This document shows, in pieces, positions 25,279 to 32,808 of a stretch of DNA of 64,000 nucleotides. The position numbers and the translations under genes are program-made. Each line of letters opens with the position of its first letter. Positions within the stretch are counted from its first letter, which is position 1. Origin of the DNA: Streptomyces physcomitrii. Its GTDB lineage: Bacteria > Actinomycetota > Actinomycetes > Streptomycetales > Streptomycetaceae. The DNA lies in contig NZ_JAAWWP010000003.1 of the NCBI RefSeq assembly GCF_012273655.1, forward strand, positions 310,001 to 374,000, written 5' to 3'. The notes under the pieces were generated by a model. It was not told the origin of the DNA and searched no databases. It saw only the letters and a program-made list of their open reading frames with translations.

Positions 25279-26535
25279 TCACTTGCCCTCGCCTTCGGCA
25301 CCGGTGTCCGCGAACGACGCCTGGTAGGCGGCGAACTGCGCACGCTCCTCGTCGACGAGCGCGTGCCCGTCGGCGTAGACGTTCTCGAAGATGGCGAGGT
25401 GGTCCGGGTCGGGCATCGACCGCACCACCTCGCGCACCCGCTTGCCCAGGGTCTCGCTCTCCTCCTCCAGCTCCGCGAAGAAGGCCTCGTCGGCGTACTT
25501 CTCGGACTCCAGGTAGGCGCGCAGCCGGGCGATCGGGTCCTTGGCCTCCCAGGACTGCCGCTCGTCGTCGTGGCGGTAGCGGGTCGGGTCGTCGGAGGTG
25601 GTGTGGGCGCCCATCCGGTAGGTGAACGCCTCGACCAGGGTGGGCCCCTCGCCGCGGCGCGCACGCTCCAGCGCCCACCGGGTCACGGCGAGGCAGGCCA
25701 GTACGTCGTTGCCGTCGACGCGGACGCCGGGGAAGCCGTAGCCCTGGGCGCGCTGGTAGAGCGGCACCCGGGTCTGCTTCTCGGTCGGCTCCGAGATCGC
25801 CCACTGGTTGTTCTGGCAGAAGAAGACGACCGGGGCGTTGTAGACCGCGGAGAAGGTGAAGGCCTCCGCGACATCGCCCTGGCTGGAGGCGCCGTCGCCG
25901 AAGTAGGCGACCACCGCGGAGTCCGCGCCGTCCTTGGCCACGCCCATCGCGTAGCCCGTGGCGTGCAGCGCCTGCGAGCCGATCACGATGGTGTACAGGT
26001 GGAAGTTGTTGCTGTTCGGGTCCCAGCCGCCGTTGTTCACACCGCGGAACATGCCGAGCAGGTTGGTGGGGTCGACCCCGCGGCACCAGGCGACGCCGTG
26101 CTCGCGGTAGGTCGGGAAGACGTAGTCGTCCTCGCGGGTGGCCCGGCCCGAGCCGATCTGCGCGGCCTCCTGGCCGAGCAGCGAGGCCCACAGGCCCAGC
26201 TCGCCCTGTCGCTGCAGCGAGGTCGCCTCCGCGTCGAAGCGGCGGGTGAGCAGCATGTCGCGGTACAGGCCGCGCAGCTCCTCGGGCGTGATGTCCTCGA
26301 CGTACTGCTCGTACTCGGGCCGCTCGACCCGCTTGCCCTCGGGCGTCAGCAGCTGGACGAGGTCGGTCTCCGGCTGTGCGGCGGGCGCGGTCTTGCCTGC
26401 GGCGGCCTTCTTCGTACCGGCTGCCTTCTTCGCGGGGGCTGCCTTCTTCGCAGCGGGGGCTGCCTTCTTCGCGCTGGCGCGCTGGTTGCCACCGGTGCGG
26501 CGTGGTTTCCGCTCGGCAGTGCTCTCCACGGTCAC
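25279..26535 (-). CDS. bkdA: Branched-chain 2-oxoacid dehydrogenase E1 alpha with Lys/Ala-rich tail, operon 1
   Basis: A 418-residue TPP-binding subunit. The TPP motif is 'GDGASSQGDVAEAFTFSAV...CQNNQW', and the phosphorylation-loop region is 'YRMGAHTTSDDPTRYR'. Residues 22-49 form an unusual low-complexity tail made of AKKAAP-like units (about ten Lys), resembling histone H1 or HupS tails; operon 2 E1 alpha lacks it. The start is the GTG at 26535 with GGAGGAG upstream; later starts would remove the tail only. First gene of the operon. A 24-bp AT-rich palindrome lies about 230 bases upstream in its promoter region. It works in the cytosol with bkdB and bkdC. Confidence 0.93.
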   Translation of the reverse strand: MTVESTAERKPRRTGGNQRASAKKAAPAAKKAAPAKKAAGTKKAAAGKTAPAAQPETDLVQLLTPEGKRVERPEYEQYVEDITPEELRGLYRDMLLTRRFDAEATSLQRQGELGLWASLLGQEAAQIGSGRATREDDYVFPTYREHGVAWCRGVDPTNLLGMFRGVNNGGWDPNSNNFHLYTIVIGSQALHATGYAMGVAKDGADSAVVAYFGDGASSQGDVAEAFTFSAVYNAPVVFFCQNNQWAISEPTEKQTRVPLYQRAQGYGFPGVRVDGNDVLACLAVTRWALERARRGEGPTLVEAFTYRMGAHTTSDDPTRYRHDDERQSWEAKDPIARLRAYLESEKYADEAFFAELEEESETLGKRVREVVRSMPDPDHLAIFENVYADGHALVDEERAQFAAYQASFADTGAEGEGK

Positions 26536-26998
26536 GTGTGCTCCTCCGTCGGTCCGGCCCCCGGGATCTGCCGGGAACCGGTGTCTCCCCGGCTCCGAGA
26601 AGCAGGGAAGGGCGGCTCGCCTGCTGTCCGTCCCGCGCACGGGGTGGGTGCGGCTCGACCGGAAGCAGGCAGTGAACAGGAAATAACGCACGTTCCGGCG
26701 AGCCCTGCACAGGGCACGTTACCCAGTGCTTCGCACATCCGCGATCCCCCCTCTGACCTGCGTTTTTACTTGGATTTCCAAGTAAAATGAGGCGAGGGGA
26801 CCAGCCGCTGGTCACAGCTTTGCCGTGAGCCGGAACACGCGAACGTTATCCCGGTCACCCCGGACTCGGGAAGAGTCGGCTCGTTGACGCGGTCCGGCGC
26901 CGGACGGACCCCCTGCTGCCCCGGGCCCGTCCTGTGACCCTCTCGGAACGCTCCGTTCTTGTCGTGGCGTGACTCCGTCGTTGTGTGACACTGACAGC
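26536..26998. promoter_or_regulatory. Divergent control region, bkdA1 / response regulator
   Basis: 463 bases without a credible gene. GC falls sharply between 26755 and 26800, where a perfect palindrome lies (see next entry). The bkdA1 leader is about 200 bases and contains GGAGGAG at its end. On the other side GACACT, six bases before the GTG at 26999, fits a -10 box of a leaderless transcript. Confidence 0.5.
26764..26787. promoter_or_regulatory. 24-bp perfect AT-rich palindrome upstream of bkdA1
   Basis: Arms TTTTACTTGGA and TCCAAGTAAAA flank TT. It is by far the most AT-rich word in this part of the window. Symmetry and place suggest a dimer-binding operator for bkd operon 1 or the neighbouring response regulator. 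No copy is seen near bkd operon 2. Confidence 0.6.
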
Positions 26999-27733
26999 GT
27001 GCCTGAAAACGGACCGAACATGCCAGATCAGGATATTCGCGACCCCGCCGCCGACCCCCGGGGCGGCGGTCCGATCCGGGTCTTCCTGCTCGACGACCAC
27101 GAGGTGGTGCGGCGCGGCATCCACGAGCTGCTGGCCGGTGAGGGGGACATCGAGGTGATCGGCGAGGCCGGGACCGCCGCCGACGCCCGGGCCCGCATCC
27201 CGGCCGCCCGCCCCGACGTGGCCGTCCTCGACGTGCGGCTGCCCGACGGCAGCGGGGTGGAGGTCTGCCGCGAGATCCGCTCCGCGGACGAGAGCATCAA
27301 ATGCCTGATGCTCACCTCCTACGCCGACGACGAGGCCCTCTTCGACGCGATCATGGCCGGGGCCAGCGGCTACGTCCTCAAGGCGATCCGCGGCAGCGAA
27401 CTGCTCTCGGCGGTACGCGATGTCGCCGCCGGGAAGTCGCTGCTCGACCCGGTGGCGACCGCCCGCGTCCTGGAGCGCCTGCGAGACGGCAAGACCGGTG
27501 AGCAGGACGACCAGCTCGCCGACCTGACCGACCAGGAGCGCCGCATCCTCGCCCTGATCGGCGAGGGCATGACCAACCGCGCCATCGGCGAGCAGCTCCA
27601 CCTCGCCGAGAAGACCATCAAGAACTACGTCTCCAGCCTGCTGTCCAAGCTCGGCATGCAGCGCCGCTCCCAGGCCGCCGCCTTCGTCGCGCGGCGGGAG
27701 GCGGAGAAGGGCGGACCGGGGCAGCAGGCCTGA
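26999..27733 (+). CDS. LuxR/NarL-type response regulator (DevR-like)
   Basis: A 244-residue two-component regulator. The receiver domain (about 26-140) has the acidic pair 'LLDDHE', phospho-acceptor D78 in 'VAVLDVRLPDG', T106 in 'LTSYADD' and K128 in 'VLKAI'. A LuxR helix-turn-helix follows (about 178-240: 'LTDQERRILALIGEGMTNRAIGEQLHLAEKTIKNYVSSLLSKLGM'). It resembles the DevR/DosR group that answers redox or hypoxia. No sensor kinase is adjacent, so it is an orphan here. The start is uncertain: GTG 26999 with a -10-like GACACT directly upstream, or ATG 27020. It could control the divergent bkd operon, an untested idea. Confidence 0.9.
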   Translation: MPENGPNMPDQDIRDPAADPRGGGPIRVFLLDDHEVVRRGIHELLAGEGDIEVIGEAGTAADARARIPAARPDVAVLDVRLPDGSGVEVCREIRSADESIKCLMLTSYADDEALFDAIMAGASGYVLKAIRGSELLSAVRDVAAGKSLLDPVATARVLERLRDGKTGEQDDQLADLTDQERRILALIGEGMTNRAIGEQLHLAEKTIKNYVSSLLSKLGMQRRSQAAAFVARREAEKGGPGQQA

Positions 27734-27902
27734 GGGCCGGGCCCTGCTGGTGCGTCCTCACGCCCGCCGGCTTCGGGATTCGCCGCGGTGCTCCGCCTTC
27801 GTACGGCCGCGTCCGGATTGGGCTCACTCGGGACTTACGGCCCCGGAACCGGGGCCCGGGGCCTCTAAAGCCGGGCCCGGGCGGCGGGCGACATTGGTGT
27901 AC

Positions 27903-28391
27903 ATGCCCAGCCACGAACAGCGCGCGATCCACCTGCTCAGCCGCTCCGCGTACGGACGCCTGGCCGCGAGCAGGCGTGCCATGCCCTTCGTGGTCGCCGC
28001 CCGGCACATCGTGGCCGACGGCCATCTGATGCTCCGGATGCACAAGGGGCACGGCTACCACGAGGCCGTCATCGGCTCCGTGGTCGCCTACGGCGCCGAC
28101 AATGTCGCGACCACCGCGCCCGGCGCGGGCCAGTGGGCGGTCCAGGTCATCGGCACCGGAGAGGCGGTCCGGCCCACGGACGAGCAGATCACCCGCTTCG
28201 GGCCCGGCCCCGGCACGGTCGACGGGGCGCCCTTCGATCCGGTCTACGTGCGGCTGACCCCGCAGTTCGTGACCACCCACTCCGCCGACGACGGCCTGGA
28301 GCGCGACTTCGCGCGGCTGGAGCAGCGGGAGCGCTCGGCCGGTTCGATCCCGGGGCCACGTCCGTCACCCGAGTCGCCGGGGGCGCACTGA
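27903..28391 (+). CDS. Pyridoxamine 5'-phosphate oxidase-like split-barrel protein
   Basis: A 162-residue FMN-type split-barrel protein: 'LLSRSAYGRLAASRRAMPFVVAARHIVADGHLMLRMHKGHG', then 'GSVVAYGADN', 'WAVQVIGTGEAV' and 'PVYVRLTPQFVT' follow the beta-barrel order of the PNPOx-like family. Streptomyces has many such proteins; substrates range from F420-linked reductions to heme, and none can be assigned here. I start at ATG 27903. No ribosome site is seen; GACATT seven bases upstream suggests leaderless initiation. The protein ends in a Pro/Ser tail. It is convergent with the kinase gene 84 bases away. Confidence 0.8.
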   Translation: MPSHEQRAIHLLSRSAYGRLAASRRAMPFVVAARHIVADGHLMLRMHKGHGYHEAVIGSVVAYGADNVATTAPGAGQWAVQVIGTGEAVRPTDEQITRFGPGPGTVDGAPFDPVYVRLTPQFVTTHSADDGLERDFARLEQRERSAGSIPGPRPSPESPGAH

Positions 28392-28474
28392 ACCTTTCCG
28401 GTCCAGGGCCGCTCCGCTTCAGGAGGACACGACCGCTTTGGGTCCGCCCCCGGACTGCGCGGGACCCCTCCCGC

Positions 28475-30049
28475 TCAGAAGCCCTCGTCGTCCTCGCCCG
28501 GGGTCTCGCCGGTGGGGAGGCCCGGGCCGCCGCCGACATTGCCGCCGTCGGTCTCGGTCGGCTCGTCGGTGGGCTCGTCCGTCGGCTCGGTCGGCTCGTC
28601 GGTGGGCTCGGTCGGCTCGGTCGGGGTCTCGTCGGTCGGCTCGTCCGTGGGTTCGGTCGGCTCGTCGGTGGGCGTGACATCGGTCTGGCCGCCGCTGTTG
28701 CCGCCGGGGTCGGTCTGCTCGTCCGTGGTCTCCTCGGTCGGCTCCTCGCTGGGCTCCGAGGTGTCCTTGCTGGGCGAGTCGGTGACCGACTGGTCGGGGT
28801 CGGGCTTCTTGCCGTTGTCGTCGCCGCTCAGCGCGAGGCCGAGGCCGACGCCCAGGCCGATCAGCGCGAGCAGCACCAGCACCCAGATCCAGGCGCGCCC
28901 GCGGCCGCCCCGGCCGGAGCCGCCGCCCTCGCGGTAGCTGCCGCCCCCGCCGTCGAAGCCGCCGTCGTCCCCGCCGATCGGGCGCAGCATGGGCTGCGGG
29001 ACCGGCCGGGTGCCGTAGTCGGGGTGCTGCTGCGCGGTCGCGCCGGGGACGCCCATGGCGGGGGTGACGCCGCCCTCGTGCATGGCGACGGGCCCGGTGT
29101 TCCAGGTGCCGGTGTGGCTGCCCCGGTCGTAGAGCATCTGGAGGCCGTACTGGACGAGGCCCCGCATCTCCTCGGCGGTCTGGAAGCGGTCGTCGGGGTC
29201 CTTGGCCAGCGAGCGCATGACCAGCCCGTCCAGCTCCGGCGGGGCCTCGTCCGCGTACTCCGAGGGCGGCACCGGCACGTCCTGGACGTGCTGGTACACC
29301 ACGGACAGCGGGGTCTCGCCGGTGAACGGCGGGCGCAGCGCGAGGAGTTCGTAGAGCAGGCAGCCGGTGGCGTAGAGGTCGCTGCGGTGGTCGACGGCCT
29401 TGCCGAGGGCCTGCTCGGGGGAGAGGTACTGCGGGGTGCCCATCACCATGCCGGTCTGGGTCATGGTGGACTGCGCGCCGTGCAGGGCGCGGGCGATGCC
29501 GAAGTCCATCACCTTGACCGCGCCCGAGGTGGTGATGATCACGTTCGCGGGCTTGATGTCGCGGTGCACGATGCCGTGCTGGTGCGAGTAGGCGAGCGCC
29601 TCCAGGACACCGGAGACGATGATCAGCGCCTGCTCGGGACCGGGCGCCTCGGCGTTGATCAGCAGGTCGCGGATGGTGCGGCCCTCGACCAGCTCCATCA
29701 CGATGTACGGGACGGTGTTGCCCCCGACGACGTCCTCGCCGGAGTCGTAGACCGCCACCACGGCATGGTGGTTGAGCCCGGCGACCGACTGGGCCTCGCG
29801 CGTGAAGCGGGCCTTGGAGACCGGGTCCTCGGCGAGGTCCGCGCGGAGCAGCTTGACGGCGACGGTGCGGCCGAGGCGGACGTCCTCGGCGGCGAAGACC
29901 TCCGCCATGCCGCCGCGGCCGAGGCGGTGGGTCAGCCGGTACCGGCCGTCACCCACCAACCCGTTATTACCCCACAACTCGGGCGCATCGGACATTCCGC
30001 CAGTCGCTTCGGGGTCGGGCGAACCCTGAGAGCGCTGCGTCTGAGCCAT
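28475..30049 (-). CDS. Membrane Ser/Thr protein kinase with acidic EPTD-repeat tail
   Basis: A 524-residue receptor-like kinase. The Hanks kinase domain occupies about 37-300: 'LGRGGMAEV' loop, K66 in VAVKLL, HRD at 162-164 with D164, DFG at 182-184. After a Gly-rich juxtamembrane linker comes one transmembrane helix (about 386-408) and an outside tail of about 115 residues built from EPTDEPT-like units (about 437-500), with no PASTA domain. The tail is probably surface-exposed, acidic and perhaps glycosylated on Thr. It is divergent from a second kinase 330 bases away. Kinase activity is expected; the tail's role is unknown. Confidence 0.93.
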   Translation of the reverse strand: MAQTQRSQGSPDPEATGGMSDAPELWGNNGLVGDGRYRLTHRLGRGGMAEVFAAEDVRLGRTVAVKLLRADLAEDPVSKARFTREAQSVAGLNHHAVVAVYDSGEDVVGGNTVPYIVMELVEGRTIRDLLINAEAPGPEQALIIVSGVLEALAYSHQHGIVHRDIKPANVIITTSGAVKVMDFGIARALHGAQSTMTQTGMVMGTPQYLSPEQALGKAVDHRSDLYATGCLLYELLALRPPFTGETPLSVVYQHVQDVPVPPSEYADEAPPELDGLVMRSLAKDPDDRFQTAEEMRGLVQYGLQMLYDRGSHTGTWNTGPVAMHEGGVTPAMGVPGATAQQHPDYGTRPVPQPMLRPIGGDDGGFDGGGGSYREGGGSGRGGRGRAWIWVLVLLALIGLGVGLGLALSGDDNGKKPDPDQSVTDSPSKDTSEPSEEPTEETTDEQTDPGGNSGGQTDVTPTDEPTEPTDEPTDETPTEPTEPTDEPTEPTDEPTDEPTETDGGNVGGGPGLPTGETPGEDDEGF

Positions 30050-30379
30050 CGGTCCTCGCCGTCGTCATCATCCGCGATCCGCGCGGGCGTTGCTTCACCG
30101 TCTTGGCCCGCCCACGCTACAGCCTCCGCATGACAGGCCGTCCCCCCTTGCACCGAGGCCGCCCCCACGAGGCCCGGACCGGCGCCCGCGACGGCCCGGG
30201 ATGTGCCGCACCCGACACGGCTGTAACGCTTGCGCGACGCTTCTTGCCCGTACGGTCACGGAACGGGCACCGAGCTTGACGTGTCAGAGGCCTCGGGCAG
30301 ACTTGGCCAGTAATCAGAGTTACCGATCACCAGCCGCGGGGCAGGAGCCACCGCCACGCGCCGATGGGGGACGCACGAC
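30050..30379. promoter_or_regulatory. Intergenic region between divergent kinase genes
   Basis: 330 bases with no gene seen. It holds the rightward promoter listed next. The side facing the leftward kinase has no clear -35/-10 that I can defend. Confidence 0.5.
30276..30303 (+). promoter_or_regulatory. Likely housekeeping-sigma promoter of the PASTA kinase
   Basis: TTGACG (30276-30281), a 16-base spacer and CAGACT (30298-30303), close to the Streptomyces HrdB consensus. Predicted leader is about 70 bases. Confidence 0.5.
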
Positions 30380-31984
30380 ATGAGTCAGGACGGCGCGCAG
30401 GGCCGCTATGCGGGGGGATCGGTCGCCGCGGGCCGCTACCAGCTCCGCAATCTGCTCGGCGAGGGCGGCATGGCCTCGGTCCACCTTGCCTACGACTCGG
30501 TGCTCGACCGGCACGTCGCCATCAAGACCCTGCACACCGAACTCGGCCGTGAACCCGCCTTCCGCGAGCGCTTCCGCCGCGAGGCCCAGTCCGTGGCCCG
30601 GCTCACCCACGCCAACATCGTCTCCGTCTTCGACACCGGCGAGGACGTGCTCGACGGCGCCACCACCCCGTACATCGTCATGGAGTACATCGAGGGCAAG
30701 CCGCTCGGCTCGGTCCTCGACGCGGACGTCGCGCAGTACGGCGCGATGCCCGCCGATCGTGCCCTGAAGATCACCGCGGATGTGCTGGCAGCGCTCGAAA
30801 TCAGCCATGAGATGGGCCTGGTGCACCGGGACATCAAGCCGGGCAACGTCATGATGACCAAGCGGAACGTGGTCAAGGTGATGGACTTCGGCATCGCCCG
30901 CGCGATGCAGTCCGGGGTCACCTCGATGACGCAGACCGGCATGGTCGTCGGCACCCCGCAGTACCTCTCCCCCGAGCAGGCCCTCGGCCGCGGCGTCGAC
31001 GCCCGCAGCGACCTGTACTCGGTCGGCATCATGCTCTTCCAGCTGACCACCGGGCGCCTGCCCTTCGAGGCGGACTCCCCGCTGGCCATCGCCTACGCGC
31101 ACGTCCAGGAGGAGCCGGTCGCGCCCTCCTCCATCAACCGCGCGCTGCCCCCCGCGGTGGACGCCATCGTCGCCCGCGCCCTGCGCAAGAACCCCAACGA
31201 GCGCTTCCCGAGCGCCGAGTCGATGCGCGAGGAGTGCCTGCGCATCGCCCAGTCGCTGCAGCCCGCCGCCCCGAGCATCGTGCCGGGCGCGCAGACGGCG
31301 AACGGCTCCGGCGTCGGCTCGGCCGTCTTCCCGCCGGTCGACGGCACGGTCCCGCCCGGCGGCCACGTCCAGAGCCCCTACCAGCAGGGCGGCTACACCA
31401 CGCCCGCGCCGACCCCGGGGTACGGCTACCCGCAGCAGGGCGGGTACCAGACCCCGGCCCCGGCCGCGTACCAGCCGCAGGGGCCGAGCACCCCGGCGCC
31501 GTACCAGATGGGCGGTCCGACCTCGATCGGCCCCGCGGGCGGCGGCAAGAAGAGCAATATGCCGGTCGTCGTCGGCTCCATCGTGGTCGCCCTGCTCGCC
31601 ATCGGCGGCCTCATCACCGCGCTCGCGCTCTCCGGCGGCGGCGGTGACGGCGGCAAGGAGGAGGACTCCAAGAGCCCGGTGGCCGGTCACCGGGGGCCCA
31701 ACCCGGACGAGACCGTCGACAAGACCAAGTGCACCGAGCCGCAGATCGCCGACAACGACGAGAACCGGTACCAGGTCCCCGATCTGACCTACAAGAACCT
31801 CAAGTCGGTGCAGTCCTGCCTCCAGGCGGCCGGCTGGCAGTCGGACATCACCCGGGTCGACGAGAACACCTACGGCGAGGACACCGTGATGCGGCAGTCC
31901 CCGAAGGCCGGCACCGAGTTCGACAAGAACGATCCGCCGGAGCTCCAGTTCGACGTCTCCACGGGCAACCCGGCGCAGGGCTGA
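30380..31984 (+). CDS. Membrane Ser/Thr protein kinase with one PASTA domain
   Basis: A 534-residue PknB-type receptor kinase. The kinase domain is about 20-285: 'LGEGGMASVHLA', K49 in VAIKTL, HRD with D151, DFG at 169-171. A Pro/Gln/Tyr-rich linker (300-390) leads to a transmembrane helix (about 394-418) and a single extracellular PASTA module (about 464-528: 'VPDLTYKNLKSVQSCLQAAGW' to 'SPKAGTEFDKNDPPELQFDVS'). PASTA units bind peptidoglycan fragments or lipid II, so it probably senses cell-wall state. PknB itself has four PASTA units; this is a shorter paralogue. A strong terminator follows. A HrdB-like promoter lies upstream. Confidence 0.94.
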   Translation: MSQDGAQGRYAGGSVAAGRYQLRNLLGEGGMASVHLAYDSVLDRHVAIKTLHTELGREPAFRERFRREAQSVARLTHANIVSVFDTGEDVLDGATTPYIVMEYIEGKPLGSVLDADVAQYGAMPADRALKITADVLAALEISHEMGLVHRDIKPGNVMMTKRNVVKVMDFGIARAMQSGVTSMTQTGMVVGTPQYLSPEQALGRGVDARSDLYSVGIMLFQLTTGRLPFEADSPLAIAYAHVQEEPVAPSSINRALPPAVDAIVARALRKNPNERFPSAESMREECLRIAQSLQPAAPSIVPGAQTANGSGVGSAVFPPVDGTVPPGGHVQSPYQQGGYTTPAPTPGYGYPQQGGYQTPAPAAYQPQGPSTPAPYQMGGPTSIGPAGGGKKSNMPVVVGSIVVALLAIGGLITALALSGGGGDGGKEEDSKSPVAGHRGPNPDETVDKTKCTEPQIADNDENRYQVPDLTYKNLKSVQSCLQAAGWQSDITRVDENTYGEDTVMRQSPKAGTEFDKNDPPELQFDVSTGNPAQG

Positions 31985-32014
31985 CCCCGGGACGGAACCT
32001 CAACAGCTCGGCAG

Positions 32015-32052
32015 AGAAGCCCGGGACCTCGACGGACAGGTCCCGGGCTTCT
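32015..32052 (+). terminator. Terminator of the PASTA kinase gene
   Basis: A 15-bp perfect stem AGAAGCCCGGGACCT / AGGTCCCGGGCTTCT, loop of 8, then CTTG. It lies 30 bases past the stop. Confidence 0.9.
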
Positions 32053-32160
32053 CTTGTCGGCTGAACGCCACTGCGGGTACGGGCCCGATTCCTCGTCGGC
32101 CCCCGTCGCCTGCGGGGCTGGACGCGCGGCCCTTCCCCGCCGGGCCCCGGGCTGTACGGG

Positions 32161-32178
32161 CCCGGCCGAGCGGCCGGG
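32161..32178 (-). terminator. Short hairpin touching the bpa stop codon
   Basis: CCCGGCC-GAGC-GGCCGGG lies immediately 3' of the minus-strand stop at 32179. There is no U-tract; it is possibly a weak terminator or mRNA 3' cap. Confidence 0.4.
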
Positions 32179-32721
32179 CTACAGGTAGGGCCCGCCCGAG
32201 CGTCCGGCGGCGGGGCCGAGGTGCTGGTCGTCCTCCTCGCCGCCCACACCGGGCGGCAGCGCGCGCCGCATCTGCTCCAACTGGGCGCGGGCCGCCATCT
32301 GCTGGGCGAAGAGCGTGGTCTGGATCCCGTGGAAGAGCCCCTCCAGCCAACCCACCAACTGCGCCTGCGCGATACGCAGTTCCGCGTCGCTCGGGGTGGC
32401 CTCCTCGGTGAAGGGCAGCGAGAGCCGCTCCAGCTCCTCGACCAGCTCGGGCGCGAGGCCGTCCTCCAGCTCCTTGACCGAACTGGCGTGGATCTCCTTC
32501 AGCCGCTGACGGCTCGCCTCGTCCAGCGGAGCCGCCCGCACCTCTTCGAGCAGCTGCTTGATCATGCTGCCGATGCGCATGACCTTGGCGGGCTGTTCCA
32601 CCATGTCGGTCACCGGGACCTCGCGGGAGTCGTCGTCCCCACCACCGAGCGCCATCCCGTCCTGGCCCACGACCAGGACCTGGGGGTTCTCCGGCGATCT
32701 TTCGTTCCTCGGCATCTCCAT
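32179..32721 (-). CDS. bpa: Bacterial proteasome activator Bpa (PafE)
   Basis: A 180-residue ATP-independent ring activator of the 20S proteasome. The conserved core is obvious: 'VEQPAKVMRIGSMIKQLLEEVRAAPLDEASRQRLKEIH', 'LEDGLAPELVEELERLSLPF' and 'PSDAELRIAQAQLVGWLEGLFHGIQ' form the four-helix dodecamer unit (about 35-150). The protein ends in G-P-Y-L, a penultimate-Tyr (HbYX-like) tail that opens the proteasome gate. I start at ATG 32721 (MEMPRN), where GACAAT six bases upstream looks like the -10 of a leaderless transcript; a GTG at 32739 would add six residues. It degrades unstructured proteins without ATP or Pup. Confidence 0.93.
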   Translation of the reverse strand: MEMPRNERSPENPQVLVVGQDGMALGGGDDDSREVPVTDMVEQPAKVMRIGSMIKQLLEEVRAAPLDEASRQRLKEIHASSVKELEDGLAPELVEELERLSLPFTEEATPSDAELRIAQAQLVGWLEGLFHGIQTTLFAQQMAARAQLEQMRRALPPGVGGEEDDQHLGPAAGRSGGPYL

Positions 32722-32808
32722 GCGGCCATTGTCGCTCACCGTCCCCGCCGGGCGCCGTGCCGCCCCGGTCAGCCGCCCTCCGCGCGCCGCCGGGACCGCG
32801 GCGAGGGC

